Shown here: piece after piece, positions 32,019 through 41,149 of the stretch | Layout of the letters: each line of letters opens with the position of its first letter | How positions within the stretch are numbered: position 1 is the first letter of the stretch | Virus record (IMG/VR): IMGVR_UViG_3300024502_000011 | Location: 1-64,000 of that record | Reading direction: 5' to 3' (one strand) | DNA from: a virus | Length of the DNA stretch: 64,000 nt | Notes under the pieces: generated by a model | What the model saw: the letters and a program-made list of their open reading frames with translations, nothing else | Told to the model about the DNA's origin: nothing | Databases searched by the model: none | Made by a program: the position numbers and the translations under genes

Positions 32019-32047
32019 TTGACAAACCTTTTTTGTCATGCTATACT
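32019..32047 (+). promoter_or_regulatory. promoter of the primase gene
   Basis: TTGACA (32019-32024), 17 bp, TATACT (32042-32047). The ATG is at 32059, leaving a leader of about 5 nt. Confidence 0.8.
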
Positions 32048-32058
32048 AGTGATAGATT

Positions 32059-33090
32059 ATGTTTCTTATTGATAAAAAGTATATTGATATGATGAGCGGC
32101 AATCTGCCGAAATTCTCGTGGACTAGCTCAAATACAGCAACATGCAGATGCCCAATCTGCGGTGATTCCAAAAAAAATCCGAATAAAAAGCGTGGTTATC
32201 TTTACGAACGTGAAGGATACTTTTACTATAAGTGTCATAATTGTGGTGTATCTCATTCATTAAAACGTTTTATTGAATTAATTGATCCATATCTATATAA
32301 CGAATATGTAATGGAGCGATATAAAACTAATGTTGTGTCTTCTATTGTAATTGCTAAAACTAAACCTGAATTTGATTACAATCAGATTTATCGTGAGAAT
32401 AAAGTTGACACAATTAAACAAGAATTTTTAAAATTTTCTACACCATGCTCAGAATTATCTGATAATCATTTTTGTAAAACTTATTTACAAGATAGGAAAA
32501 TTTCATCTGATAAATTTTCTGAATTATATTTCACTGATGATTTCAAGAAATTTGCAAATCATTTTGGAAACACTGAAACAAAACTACAAGAAAAAGAACA
32601 AAGACTTATTATTCCATTTTTCAATGCTGATAATGATTTAATTTGTTTTCAAGGTAGAAGTTTCTCGAATGTTGGTAATCGTTATATTACAATTAAAGTA
32701 AAAGATGAACATAAAATTTATGGCATGAATAAAGTAGATATTCTAAAGACTGTCTACATATTAGAAGGACCAATTGATTCAATGTTTATTGATAATGCAA
32801 TTGCTGTAGCTGGTTCCGAATTCCAAAGTGCTATCAAAAATTTCACATTTGATTATGTTTGTGTTCTTGATAACCAACCTAGAAATAAAGAAGTAGTCGA
32901 TAATTATTTTAAACTAATTGGTAACAATCATAAAATTGTTATTTGGAATGAATCTTTTTCTGACAAAAAAGACATTAATGCAATGATTTTAGATGGTAAG
33001 TCGAAAGAAGAAGTGTTTAATTTTATTAAACAAAATACATTTTCTGGACTTCGTGCTAGAGTTGAATTTAATAAGTGGAGAAAAATATGA
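32059..33090 (+). CDS. 61: DNA primase, T4 gp61/DnaG-like
   Basis: Makes RNA primers for lagging-strand synthesis. N-terminal zinc ribbon CRCPICGD...YYKCHNCG (residues 29-60). The TOPRIM-like core has YILEGPIDSMFI, VCVLDNQPRNKEV and FSDKKDINAMI with the acidic metal ligands. 343 aa, equal to T4 gp61 in size. Partner of the helicase at 23708. Confidence 0.92.
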   Translation: MFLIDKKYIDMMSGNLPKFSWTSSNTATCRCPICGDSKKNPNKKRGYLYEREGYFYYKCHNCGVSHSLKRFIELIDPYLYNEYVMERYKTNVVSSIVIAKTKPEFDYNQIYRENKVDTIKQEFLKFSTPCSELSDNHFCKTYLQDRKISSDKFSELYFTDDFKKFANHFGNTETKLQEKEQRLIIPFFNADNDLICFQGRSFSNVGNRYITIKVKDEHKIYGMNKVDILKTVYILEGPIDSMFIDNAIAVAGSEFQSAIKNFTFDYVCVLDNQPRNKEVVDNYFKLIGNNHKIVIWNESFSDKKDINAMILDGKSKEEVFNFIKQNTFSGLRARVEFNKWRKI

Positions 33091-33317
33091 AATATTGGCA
33101 ATATGTTTATCCTTCTGATGGTCATTATAATTATGGTGTTGAAACATATTCTGATGATGACATTATTAATGAATATTGGGATTATTGGAAAGATAAAATG
33201 ATTTGTCAGGAACTTGAAGAAGAAATTAGTAGAGAAAATTGTATTGATGATTGGGTAGTAATTAATTGGGCATTTGAAATTACAGAAGAAGAATATAAAA
33301 AAACAAAAGGGATTTAA
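33087..33317 (+). CDS. hypothetical acidic protein, 76 aa
   Basis: KYWQYVYPSDGHYNYGVETYSDDDIINEYWDYW. Trp/Tyr-rich. The ATG at 33087 overlaps the primase stop and has GTGGAG 8 bp upstream; the in-frame GTG at 33075 is less likely. Not recognised. Confidence 0.6.
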   Translation: MKYWQYVYPSDGHYNYGVETYSDDDIINEYWDYWKDKMICQELEEEISRENCIDDWVVINWAFEITEEEYKKTKGI

Positions 33318-33318
33318 T

Positions 33319-33687
33319 ATGTATACATATAACGCAAAAGTTGTAAGAGTGGTTGATGGTGATACCATTCTTTGTGATATTGATTTGGGATTTCATGTTA
33401 ATATCAGAAAGTCTGTTAGATTGGATGGAATTGATACACCAGAAAAAAATTCAAGAGTTGTTTCCGAAAGGGAAAAAGCAGCTAAAGCAACAGCAAGAAC
33501 AAAATATACTTTAGAAAACAAAATTGTGTTTATCAAAACAAGACTAGATGATAATGATAAGTATGGACGTGTTTTAGGTTATATTTTCGAAACAAAAAAT
33601 GATTTGGATAATAATCAATCATTTAATGATAAGTTAATTAATGAAGGATTAGCTTACATTTATGATGGAGGAAAAAAGAATGTATAA
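33319..33687 (+). CDS. thermonuclease (SNase-like), 122 aa
   Basis: Staphylococcal nuclease fold: VVRVVDGDTILCDIDLGFHV, VRLDGIDTPEKNS (Arg and Asp of the active site), DKYGRVLGYIF and LINEGLAYIY. Calcium-dependent cutting of DNA or RNA is the family activity. No signal peptide, so it acts in the cytoplasm, perhaps on host DNA. Overlaps thyX by 8 bp. Confidence 0.85.
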   Translation: MYTYNAKVVRVVDGDTILCDIDLGFHVNIRKSVRLDGIDTPEKNSRVVSEREKAAKATARTKYTLENKIVFIKTRLDDNDKYGRVLGYIFETKNDLDNNQSFNDKLINEGLAYIYDGGKKNV

Positions 33688-34375
33688 GAATTATGAAGAT
33701 ATTCTTTCCGTTAACTTAATTTCCTACACACAACCAGACGATCAATTTTTTAACAACAAATTTCTTCAAGATGGAATCACAAACTTAATTACATATTGTG
33801 CAAGAGTTTCTAATCCATCCAATCAAAATAATATTGAAACATCTGACAAGTTAATCAATTATCTAATCAAAAATAAACACTGGTCGCCATTTGAAATGAC
33901 CAATGTTTGTCTTGAAGTTACATCAACAAGAGATATTGTTAGACAGATTCTAAGACATAGATCTTTTTCTTTCCAAGAATTTTCACAAAGATATGCAGAT
34001 CCAACAAAAGAATTAGAATTTTGTTTAAGAGAATGTAGACTTCAAGATACAAAGAATAGACAAAATTCAATTTCACTTGATGATGAATTTACAAATTATC
34101 AATTGGCTAACACTTGGGAACAATTACAGACAGAAGTAATTAGTATTGCAAAATTAAACTATGAATATGCAATTTCTCAGGGTGTTGCTAAAGAAGTAGC
34201 AAGAGTTCTTTTACCAGAAGGTAATACAGTTTCAAGAGTTTATATTAACGGCACAATTCGTTCTTGGATTCATTACATTGAAGTTCGTGATGGTAATGGT
34301 ACACAGAAAGAACATATGTTGGTTGCTCATGCTTGTGCTGAAGCAATAAATAAAATTTTCCCTTATATTAAGTAG
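33680..34375 (+). CDS. thyX: thymidylate synthase ThyX
   Basis: FAD-dependent conversion of dUMP to dTMP. Signature RHRSFSFQEFSQRY (RHR-x7-S-x-R-Y) at about residues 93-106; ARVLLPEGNTVSRVYINGTIRSW near the C-terminus. 231 aa, normal. The ATG at 33680 has GGAGG upstream, better than 33662. Works with dUTPase, dCMP deaminase and NrdAB. Confidence 0.94.
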   Translation: MYKNYEDILSVNLISYTQPDDQFFNNKFLQDGITNLITYCARVSNPSNQNNIETSDKLINYLIKNKHWSPFEMTNVCLEVTSTRDIVRQILRHRSFSFQEFSQRYADPTKELEFCLRECRLQDTKNRQNSISLDDEFTNYQLANTWEQLQTEVISIAKLNYEYAISQGVAKEVARVLLPEGNTVSRVYINGTIRSWIHYIEVRDGNGTQKEHMLVAHACAEAINKIFPYIK

Positions 34376-34380
34376 ATAAT

Positions 34381-34578
34381 ATGAAGTTCATAAATTCAAA
34401 AGAATGGTTTCCTGAACACGGAGCATTCCAAACAATTAGAGAAAATAATAGACCTGTCGCTAGACATATGATTTGTGATGAACTTAGAAACGATTTTAAA
34501 AATATTTCAAAAAGAATATATGAATCATATGGTTTGCTGCAAGCAGAAACAGATGGTTATTGGGTTTATTTTAGATAG
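34381..34578 (+). CDS. hypothetical protein, 65 aa
   Basis: MKFINSKEWFPEHGAFQTIREN, with YGLLQAETDGYWVYF at the end. In the nucleotide operon between thyX and nrdA. Not recognised. Confidence 0.6.
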   Translation: MKFINSKEWFPEHGAFQTIRENNRPVARHMICDELRNDFKNISKRIYESYGLLQAETDGYWVYFR

Positions 34579-34587
34579 GAGTTTTAG

Positions 34588-36369
34588 ATGCCAGAATATC
34601 TAGGTATTAATATTGATTATTCAAGAGATTCTCTCTTTGATGAATTAGGTCTAAAGAGATTAAAAGAATCCTATATGAGAGAAGATGAAACTTCTCCACA
34701 AGAAAGATTTGCATTTGTTGCTAATAAATTTGGTTCTAATCCAGAACATGCACAAAGACTATATGATTATGCATCTAAACATTGGTTAAGTTTTTCTACA
34801 CCAATTCTTTCATTTGGTCGCACAAAGAAAGGCTTACCAATTTCTTGCTTTTTAAATTATATTAATGACACATCTGAAGGATTATCAGATACGTTAACTG
34901 AAACAAATTGGTTATCCATGTTAGGAGGCGGCGTTGGAATTGGTTTTGGGATTCGTTCTGCTAGTGACAAGTCTACTGGGGTTATGCCTCATCTTAAAAT
35001 TTATGATGCGTCTTGTCTTGCATATCGTCAAGGGACTACTCGCAGGGGTAGTTATGCTGCTTATCTTGACATTTCTCATCCCGATATTATTAATTTTATT
35101 GAGATGAGAAAGCCAACCGGAGATCCTAATCTCCGTTGTCTTAATATGCATCATGGTGTAAATATTCCAGATGCATTTATGGAAATTATTGAAAATTGTA
35201 TGAAAGATCCAAATTTCGATGATACATGGGAATTAAAAGATCCAAATACAAATGAAGTGAAGGAAACAATTTCTGCAAGAGAACTTTGGCAGCGTTTACT
35301 TGAAATGCGTATGCAAACAGGCGAACCATATTTTCACTTTATTGATGAATCAAATAGAAAGTTACCAGAATTCTTAAAAGAAAAAGGTTTGAAAATTAAT
35401 CAATCAAATCTTTGTTCAGAAGTTATTCTTCCAACATCTTATAAAAGAACTGCTGTTTGTTGTTTATCATCTGTAAATGATGAATATTTTGATGAATGGA
35501 AAAATGATAAATTATTTCTTGCAGATGTTGCGGAGATGCTTGATAATGTGCTACAATATTTTATAGATAATGCTCCAAAGACAATTTCCAGAGCAATCTA
35601 TTCAGCAAAACAAGAACGTTCTATTGGTGTTGGTCAATTAGGTTTCCATGCATTTCTACAGTCGAAGATGATTCCTTTTGAATCAGTTGCTGCTAGAATT
35701 GCAAATAAAATGATTGCGAAGCATATTCATGACGAATTAGACAAAGCAAACTTTGCTCTTGGTACTATTCGTGGTGAAGCTCCTGATGCTGTTGGAACAG
35801 GAAAGAGATTTTCCCATACAATTGCAATTGCTCCAAATGCTTCTTCTTCAATTATCATGGGAAATACTTCACCTTCAGTTGAACCATACAAAGCAAATGC
35901 TTATAGACAAGATACACTTTCTGGATCTTATTTAACTAAAAATAAGTTCTTGAATAAAATTATCAAAGAAAGAGTTAGTGAAGATTCACAAGAAATCTGG
36001 TCATCTATTATTGCTAATGGTGGATCAGTTCAACATTTAGATATTCTTTCAGATGATGAAAAACTTGTATTTAAAACTGCTATTGAAATTGATCAGCGTT
36101 GGATTATTGAACATGCATCAGTTAGACAAGAATATATTGATCAAGGACAATCTATTAATTTATTCTTTAAGCCTGACGTAAATGTTAAATATCTTCATGC
36201 TATTCATTTCTTAGCATGGAAGCAAAAGTTAAAAACACTTTATTATTGCAGATCAGAAAAGATTGCAAAAGCAGATAAAGTATCAGAAAAAATTGAAAGA
36301 AAGAGAATTGAAGAAATTGACATGAAGCAACTAGCAGATGGTGAAAGTTGCATTATGTGTGAAGGTTAA
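34588..36369 (+). CDS. nrdA: ribonucleotide reductase, alpha subunit
   Basis: Reduces NDPs to dNDPs. SCFLNYIND carries the first redox Cys (about residue 87), NQSNLCSEV the N-C-E catalytic set (about 270-278) and AVCCLSSVN the second redox Cys. The tail ends SCIMCEG, the CxxC that passes electrons. At 593 aa it lacks the N-terminal ATP-cone of T4/E. coli NrdA (about 750), so it probably has no activity-site dATP control. Followed by a small ORF and nrdB. Confidence 0.94.
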   Translation: MPEYLGINIDYSRDSLFDELGLKRLKESYMREDETSPQERFAFVANKFGSNPEHAQRLYDYASKHWLSFSTPILSFGRTKKGLPISCFLNYINDTSEGLSDTLTETNWLSMLGGGVGIGFGIRSASDKSTGVMPHLKIYDASCLAYRQGTTRRGSYAAYLDISHPDIINFIEMRKPTGDPNLRCLNMHHGVNIPDAFMEIIENCMKDPNFDDTWELKDPNTNEVKETISARELWQRLLEMRMQTGEPYFHFIDESNRKLPEFLKEKGLKINQSNLCSEVILPTSYKRTAVCCLSSVNDEYFDEWKNDKLFLADVAEMLDNVLQYFIDNAPKTISRAIYSAKQERSIGVGQLGFHAFLQSKMIPFESVAARIANKMIAKHIHDELDKANFALGTIRGEAPDAVGTGKRFSHTIAIAPNASSSIIMGNTSPSVEPYKANAYRQDTLSGSYLTKNKFLNKIIKERVSEDSQEIWSSIIANGGSVQHLDILSDDEKLVFKTAIEIDQRWIIEHASVRQEYIDQGQSINLFFKPDVNVKYLHAIHFLAWKQKLKTLYYCRSEKIAKADKVSEKIERKRIEEIDMKQLADGESCIMCEG

Positions 36370-36371
36370 AT

Positions 36372-36629
36372 ATGGCATCATTTATTCAAGAATTAATTAG
36401 CGCAAAACTTTCTTATGAAACAAAACTGGCAACATTAGAGGAAATGGTATTTCATCTATTTCCAGACGAAGATATAGACGATATTGAATTTGATTGGTAT
36501 GATTCATCAATCTGTATTAATTTATCAAAATCTTATCCAAAAGAAAAATTTATTCAATTATTTGATATGGGTTTAGAAAAAATCCATATCAAGAAAACAG
36601 CAATTTTCGAAACTATATCAAAGGACTAA
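36372..36629 (+). CDS. hypothetical acidic protein, 85 aa
   Basis: MASFIQELISAKLSYETKLATLEEMVF, then FPDEDIDDIEFDWYDSSICINL. It sits 2 bp after nrdA and 1 bp before nrdB, so it is co-translated. Possibly an Nrd accessory factor; not recognised. Confidence 0.6.
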   Translation: MASFIQELISAKLSYETKLATLEEMVFHLFPDEDIDDIEFDWYDSSICINLSKSYPKEKFIQLFDMGLEKIHIKKTAIFETISKD

Positions 36630-36630
36630 T

Positions 36631-37611
36631 ATGACTAAGAAAAAGAATCAGTTAAAATTAACAGATGAAAGAAGTTATTTTAAACCTTTTACTTATCCTT
36701 GGGCATATGAAGCTTGGTTAAAACATGAGCAGTCTCATTGGTTACATACAGAAGTAGAAATGCTTCAGGATGTAAAGGATTGGAAACAAAAATTAACAGA
36801 AAATGAAAAATACTTTCTTACACAAATTTTCCGCTTTTTCACGCAAGGTGATATCGACGTTGCATCTGCTTATGTCAACAACTACTTACCATTATTTCCG
36901 CAGCCTGAGATAAGAATGATGTTGCTTGGTTTTGGTGCAAGAGAAGCTTTACATGTTGCTGCATATTCGCATCTTGTAGAAACTCTTGGTTTACCAGAAA
37001 CCACTTATAATGAATTTCTTGAATATAAGGAAATGGCTGAAAAGCACGAATATATTCAAGAAATTTCTGATTTAGAACCAAATGAAATTGCAAAACAAAT
37101 TGCATGTTTCTCTGCATTTACTGAAGGAATGCAATTATTTTCTTCATTTATTATGTTACTAAATTTTCCAAGACATGGTAAGATGAAGGGCATGGGTCAG
37201 ATTGTAACATGGTCTATCGTTGACGAAACAATGCACACAGAATCAATGATTAAGTTGTTCAGAACTTATATCTCAGAAAATCCAGATATTTGGACTGATG
37301 AATTAAAATCATCAATTTATACCATCGCAACAAAAATGGTTGAATTAGAAGATAAATTTATTGATCTTTCTTTCCAAATGGGAGAAATGCAGAATTTAAC
37401 AGCAGATGATGTAAAGAAGTATATTCGTTATATTGCTGACAGAAGATTAATTTCTCTTGGTATGAAAGGTATTTTCAAAGTTAAGAAAAATCCATTACCT
37501 TGGGTTGAAGAAATGATCAATGCGCCAATTCATGGTAATTTCTTTGAGCAAAGAGTTACAGATTATGCAAAGGGTGCGTTAACTGGATCTTGGGAAGATG
37601 TGTGGGGATAA
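36631..37611 (+). CDS. nrdB: ribonucleotide reductase, beta subunit
   Basis: Provides the tyrosyl radical. Iron ligands: WLHTEVEML, REALHVAAYSH (Glu, His and the radical Tyr in E-x2-H-x3-Y), FTEGMQLF, and VDETMHTESM. 326 aa, shorter than T4 NrdB (388), as in cyanophage forms. The C-terminus normally docks in NrdA. Confidence 0.94.
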   Translation: MTKKKNQLKLTDERSYFKPFTYPWAYEAWLKHEQSHWLHTEVEMLQDVKDWKQKLTENEKYFLTQIFRFFTQGDIDVASAYVNNYLPLFPQPEIRMMLLGFGAREALHVAAYSHLVETLGLPETTYNEFLEYKEMAEKHEYIQEISDLEPNEIAKQIACFSAFTEGMQLFSSFIMLLNFPRHGKMKGMGQIVTWSIVDETMHTESMIKLFRTYISENPDIWTDELKSSIYTIATKMVELEDKFIDLSFQMGEMQNLTADDVKKYIRYIADRRLISLGMKGIFKVKKNPLPWVEEMINAPIHGNFFEQRVTDYAKGALTGSWEDVWG

Positions 37612-37616
37612 TTCGT

Positions 37617-37784
37617 ATGAATATTCAAAAGCCGCCTGTATTTGATGCGATTGAACATGTTTGGTATATTGAAGACGAGAATGGTAATATTATTAGAGTG
37701 ACAGATGAATTTTATAGAAACGAGTTAATTAATTGGACTAGGATAATCAAATTATCAGGTAAAGAAATTGACGATGAGATATAA
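37617..37784 (+). CDS. hypothetical protein, 55 aa
   Basis: MNIQKPPVFDAIEHVWYIEDENGNIIRV; compact and acidic. ATG at 37617 preferred over an upstream start inside nrdB. Not recognised. Confidence 0.55.
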   Translation: MNIQKPPVFDAIEHVWYIEDENGNIIRVTDEFYRNELINWTRIIKLSGKEIDDEI

Positions 37785-37805
37785 AGGATTTACAAGCATT
37801 ATAAT

Positions 37806-37865
37806 ATGTCACTAATACCAATTGGAACATATCCAGATAATTTTGATATTGAAACTAATTTTTAA
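37806..37865 (+). CDS. possible 19-aa peptide
   Basis: MSLIPIGTYPDNFDIETNF in the gap between two genes. No clear ribosome site. Kept only because nothing else fills the gap. Confidence 0.2.
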   Translation: MSLIPIGTYPDNFDIETNF

Positions 37866-37876
37866 AAAGGAATAAT

Positions 37877-38173
37877 ATGTATAATAAAAATGACATTGTA
37901 TCATTTAAATTAATTAATGGTGAAGAAATGATTTCACGATTTATATCGGAATTAGATAATTCTTATATTGTTGAAAAGCCACTTACACTTTTTCAAACAC
38001 AACAGGGATTATCTTTAATTCCATCTTTAGTCACTGTGAACTTAGATAATGAAATTAGAATCAATAAGTCTGCAATTGCAATTCACGCAAAATCTAGAGA
38101 TGAAATGATGTCTGCATGGATGGAAGCAACAAGTGGTTTAGTTGCACCAAAAAATTCAAAATTAGTAATTTAA
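37877..38173 (+). CDS. Sm/Hfq-fold-like phage protein, 98 aa
   Basis: DIVSFKLINGEEMISRFISELDNSYIVEKPLTL has the beta layout of Sm1 (K..NGEE..GR) motifs, then LIPSLVTVNLDNEIRINKSAI. RNA binding is possible but unproven. AAAGGAATAAT precedes the ATG. Confidence 0.55.
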   Translation: MYNKNDIVSFKLINGEEMISRFISELDNSYIVEKPLTLFQTQQGLSLIPSLVTVNLDNEIRINKSAIAIHAKSRDEMMSAWMEATSGLVAPKNSKLVI

Positions 38174-38189
38174 ATTTAAAGAGGTAAGA

Positions 38190-38306
38190 ATGGAAAACGA
38201 AGATAAAAAAGCAACAGAAACAAAAGAAAAAATTACAAAAATAGAAGAAAAAATTGCTAAATTAGAAAAATCTTTGGAAAAACTAAAGAAGACCTTAAAT
38301 AACTAA
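38190..38306 (+). CDS. short Lys/Glu coiled coil, 38 aa
   Basis: Single charged helix (KEKITKIEEKIAKLEKSLEK). AAAGAGGTAAGA precedes the ATG. Its stop overlaps the stop of a convergent minus-strand gene. Confidence 0.55.
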   Translation: MENEDKKATETKEKITKIEEKIAKLEKSLEKLKKTLNN

Positions 38307-38455
38307 GGTCTTCCCTGTCCACGATATTTTTTAAAACTTCTTTTCTTACTTTTATTCATTGAAGACCGCTTAGGATCACGAATGTCCTGGGCGGTCTTTT
38401 TCCATTTTGATCTGCTTTCTAATCTTGTACCTTCATCAAATTTCAATCTTGCCAT
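38303..38455 (-). CDS. basic miniprotein on the opposite strand, 50 aa
   Basis: Starts MARLKFDEGTRLESRSKWKK, ends SMNKSKKRSFKKYRGQGRP; very basic, probably nucleic-acid binding. AGGAG lies 7 bp upstream of the ATG on the minus strand. It is the only minus-strand gene in the first 41 kb, and its stop overlaps the neighbouring stop tail to tail. Confidence 0.6.
   Translation of the reverse strand: MARLKFDEGTRLESRSKWKKTAQDIRDPKRSSMNKSKKRSFKKYRGQGRP
38362..38403 (+). terminator. terminator hairpin inside the minus-strand gene
   Basis: AAGACCGC / GCGGTCTT followed by TTTTT on the plus strand, with an inner AGGA/TCCT. It probably stops plus-strand transcription while also coding for the basic protein. 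Confidence 0.65.
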
Positions 38456-38486
38456 TAATTTTCTCCTGAAACTATATATAAGAGAT

Positions 38487-38729
38487 ATGAAAGAATATTT
38501 GCAAGAAGAATTAAAAACAAAATCATTTCTTATTTCTTTTAAATTTTGTGATAAAAAAGTAAGAAGTTACAAGATAACACTAAATAAAGATATAATACCA
38601 AAAGAAGCATTTTTAACTATTGGTCCAGAAACAAAATTTGCAACTGTGTGGGACATAGAAAATGAAAAATGGATAGCTTTTAGTTGGGATAAAATTTATA
38701 AATTGGAAGAAATAAATGGCACAATATAA
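38487..38729 (+). CDS. hypothetical protein, 80 aa
   Basis: MKEYLQEELKTKSFLISFKFCDKKVRSYKI, then TVWDIENEKWIAFSWDKIYKL. Starts after the terminator. Overlaps the next structural gene by 14 bp. Not recognised. Confidence 0.55.
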   Translation: MKEYLQEELKTKSFLISFKFCDKKVRSYKITLNKDIIPKEAFLTIGPETKFATVWDIENEKWIAFSWDKIYKLEEINGTI

Positions 38730-40068
38730 TAAAACATTACAACAAGTAGAAGCAATTGCACAAGAACCGAGATATGAAATAGTTGTTCTTGCTGATGAAA
38801 AAGGATCACAAATTGATAATTATAATCCATTAGATATTAATATTTCTAATGGTCAAATAGATGCATTTGGTAGAATAAGAATTTCAGATCAATTTACATT
38901 AGGTGATTATAAACATCTTTATGGAATTGATCCAAATTTTCTTGATGTAATAACTTCAAGTGCTACTATTACACATCTTCCAAATCAAGCTTGTGCCAGA
39001 TTAGCTGTTACTTCAACTCCAGGCAGTAAAATAATCCATCAAACAAAATTTTATCATCATTACATGCCAGGAAAAAGTCAATTAATTAAAACGACTTTTA
39101 ATTTTTATGCAGCAACTGCTGGAGTAAGAAAAAGAACAGGTTATTTCGATGCCAATAACGGAATATTTTTTGAACAAACAGGAACTGGTGAATTAGCTTT
39201 TAATATTAGAACTTATGTTTCAGGATCTACTGACGATTCTACAAATAGAGTTACGCAACAAAATTGGAACATAGATAAATGTGATGGAACAGGAAGAAGT
39301 GGTTTTAACTTAGACATAACCAAAACACAAATTTTCTTCACAGATTTCCAATGGTTGGGTGTTGGTAGAGTTCGTTGTGGATTTGTACATGATGGTAAAA
39401 TTATAGTTGCACATGAATATTATAATTCAAACAACAAACCAACAGTTTACATGTCAAATCCAAATCTACCAATTAGATGTGAAATAGAAAATGTAAATGG
39501 TTCTTCTGCTGCATATATGGATCAAATTTGTTCAACTGTTGTCGCAGAAGGTGGTTATGCTGAAGTTGGTCAAGATTGGGCAACTGCTTCACCTTCACTA
39601 AGAACTCTTAGTGCATCATCAACACTTCCAATATTAGCAATTCGTTTAAAAAATACATTTAATACATATGAGAATAGAATGATTGTTAGATTAATGGCAA
39701 CAAATGTTTTTAGTGATGGTGAAAATATACATTATAAAATTATAAAACTACCTAATGTTTCTAATTTAAGTGGTGGATCTTGGAACGATGTACATACAAA
39801 CAGTGGAATTGAATATAATGCAACAGCTACATCATATACAGATGGCGAAGAAATAGATAATGGTTATGTTTCAGCAGCATCACAAAACGCAAACAAACTA
39901 TATGGAACATCTTCTCCAGCAAAAATAGGTCCAACAGCAAAAAAGAATTATATTGTGCAAAATTATACATCAACAGATTCAGAAATTTATGTTGTTGTAG
40001 CAAAAAATCTTTCAACAGTAAATTCAACAGGTGTTGGTGTTGGGATGCAATGGAGAGAAATATATTAA
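38716..40068 (+). CDS. virion structural protein, 450 aa
   Basis: AFGRIRISDQFTLGDYKHLYG near the N-terminus and WLGVGRVRCGFVHDGKIIVAHEYYN in the middle are typical of a large structural protein of T4-like cyanophages and relatives. Beta-rich throughout, no signal peptide. Ends VGVGMQWREIY. Exact location in the particle unknown. Confidence 0.75.
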   Translation: MAQYNKTLQQVEAIAQEPRYEIVVLADEKGSQIDNYNPLDINISNGQIDAFGRIRISDQFTLGDYKHLYGIDPNFLDVITSSATITHLPNQACARLAVTSTPGSKIIHQTKFYHHYMPGKSQLIKTTFNFYAATAGVRKRTGYFDANNGIFFEQTGTGELAFNIRTYVSGSTDDSTNRVTQQNWNIDKCDGTGRSGFNLDITKTQIFFTDFQWLGVGRVRCGFVHDGKIIVAHEYYNSNNKPTVYMSNPNLPIRCEIENVNGSSAAYMDQICSTVVAEGGYAEVGQDWATASPSLRTLSASSTLPILAIRLKNTFNTYENRMIVRLMATNVFSDGENIHYKIIKLPNVSNLSGGSWNDVHTNSGIEYNATATSYTDGEEIDNGYVSAASQNANKLYGTSSPAKIGPTAKKNYIVQNYTSTDSEIYVVVAKNLSTVNSTGVGVGMQWREIY

Positions 40069-40080
40069 AGAGGTAAAAAC

Positions 40081-40269
40081 ATGGATGAGAAAATTTTAAA
40101 TTATTTTTTGAACAACGCTTCACCAGCACAAATTATAGATTTTCAAAAAAAGAAAACCATAACACAAAAGTATAAATATCTTTTGCAGTTTGATTGGATA
40201 AATCAAGATCAATACACAAAGTATACAAGGAAGAAAAATGAAAACAAAACTTTATTGCGAAGTGTGTGA
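40081..40269 (+). CDS. hypothetical protein, 62 aa
   Basis: MDEKILNYFLNNASPAQIIDFQKKKTITQKYKYLLQFDWI. AGAGGTAAAAAC precedes the ATG. Overlaps the next gene. Not recognised. Confidence 0.55.
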   Translation: MDEKILNYFLNNASPAQIIDFQKKKTITQKYKYLLQFDWINQDQYTKYTRKKNENKTLLRSV

Positions 40270-40411
40270 TTTAGAATTTACAGTAAATGCAAAAAACACA
40301 TCAGTGCCAGTAAAATTCTGCCCTTTCTGCGGCACACACGACGAAGAATCTTTTGATTTTCTAAAAGATGACGAAGACGATTATCCAGAAGAACCTGAAG
40401 ATGAATATTAA
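40238..40411 (+). CDS. zinc-ribbon protein with acidic tail, 57 aa
   Basis: CEVCDLEF and FCPFCGTH form a zinc ribbon; the tail is DDEDDYPEEPEDE. AAGGAAGAAAA precedes the ATG. Probably nucleic-acid or polymerase binding; unproven. Confidence 0.6.
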   Translation: MKTKLYCEVCDLEFTVNAKNTSVPVKFCPFCGTHDEESFDFLKDDEDDYPEEPEDEY

Positions 40412-40426
40412 TGACGAAGTACATCA

Positions 40427-40999
40427 ATGCTTTATATTGGAATTGATTATTCTATAACATCACCCTCAATTTGCACATTCTATGGAGACAAAAAATCTTT
40501 TGATCCTAGAATGTGCAATTTCTTTTATTACAACAAAACAAAACAAATTTCTCCTCTTGAATTTGTACACCAAACAACACCACCAGAAAATTACAAATCC
40601 CCAATCAACAGATTTACCTTAATAGCAAACTGGACAATTAGATGCATTGATATAACAAAACAAGCATATGATTATCCAGAAACTATGATAATCATAGAAG
40701 ATTATTCATTTGGATCAAAAGGTAAGATATTTGAATTAGCAGAAAATTGTGGAATAATGAAATATATGTTAGAAGTGGAAAATTACAAATATCAAAAAAT
40801 TGCTCCTACCACATTAAAGAAATATGCAACAAGTTCAGGTAGAAGCAATAAAGATGATATGTATGATAAATTTTTTGAAGAAACACAGTTAAAGCTAAAA
40901 GAAACATTCTCAAAAAAGAAAATTAAAATATCTTCACCTGTATCAGATTTGGTAGATAGTTATTACTTGTGTAAATATCTGGTGTTTCCACCAGAATAA
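40427..40999 (+). CDS. RuvC-like Holliday-junction resolvase, 190 aa
   Basis: RNase H-fold nuclease: YIGIDYSITSPS (first Asp, residue 6), MIIIEDYSFGSKG (Glu, about 90), KIAPTTLKKYATSSGRSNKDDM and SPVSDLVDSYYLCKY (final Asp pair). It would resolve branched DNA before packaging, the role of T4 gp49 filled by an unrelated fold. The stop codon lies in the first of two tandem terminator-like repeats. Confidence 0.85.
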   Translation: MLYIGIDYSITSPSICTFYGDKKSFDPRMCNFFYYNKTKQISPLEFVHQTTPPENYKSPINRFTLIANWTIRCIDITKQAYDYPETMIIIEDYSFGSKGKIFELAENCGIMKYMLEVENYKYQKIAPTTLKKYATSSGRSNKDDMYDKFFEETQLKLKETFSKKKIKISSPVSDLVDSYYLCKYLVFPPE

Positions 41000-41030
41000 A
41001 AACATCTGGTGTTTCCACCAGAATAAAAAC
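40977..41030 (+). repeat. two tandem 27-bp hairpin repeats at the end of the plus-strand block
   Basis: Copies at 40977-41003 and 41004-41030 each contain CTGGTG - TTT - CCACCAG. The first includes the resolvase stop. A partial third copy follows, then runs of GGGG and T. They probably act as duplicated terminators. Confidence 0.7.
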
Positions 41031-41149
41031 ATCTGGGGAAAAAATTCTGGGGGAAAAATTTTTGGCGGGAAAAATTTTGGGGGGAATTTTTTTATTTTTT
41101 TAGATTGTGTTAGGTTGGGTGTGTTTTCTGGGGAAAAGAAATAAAGTTT

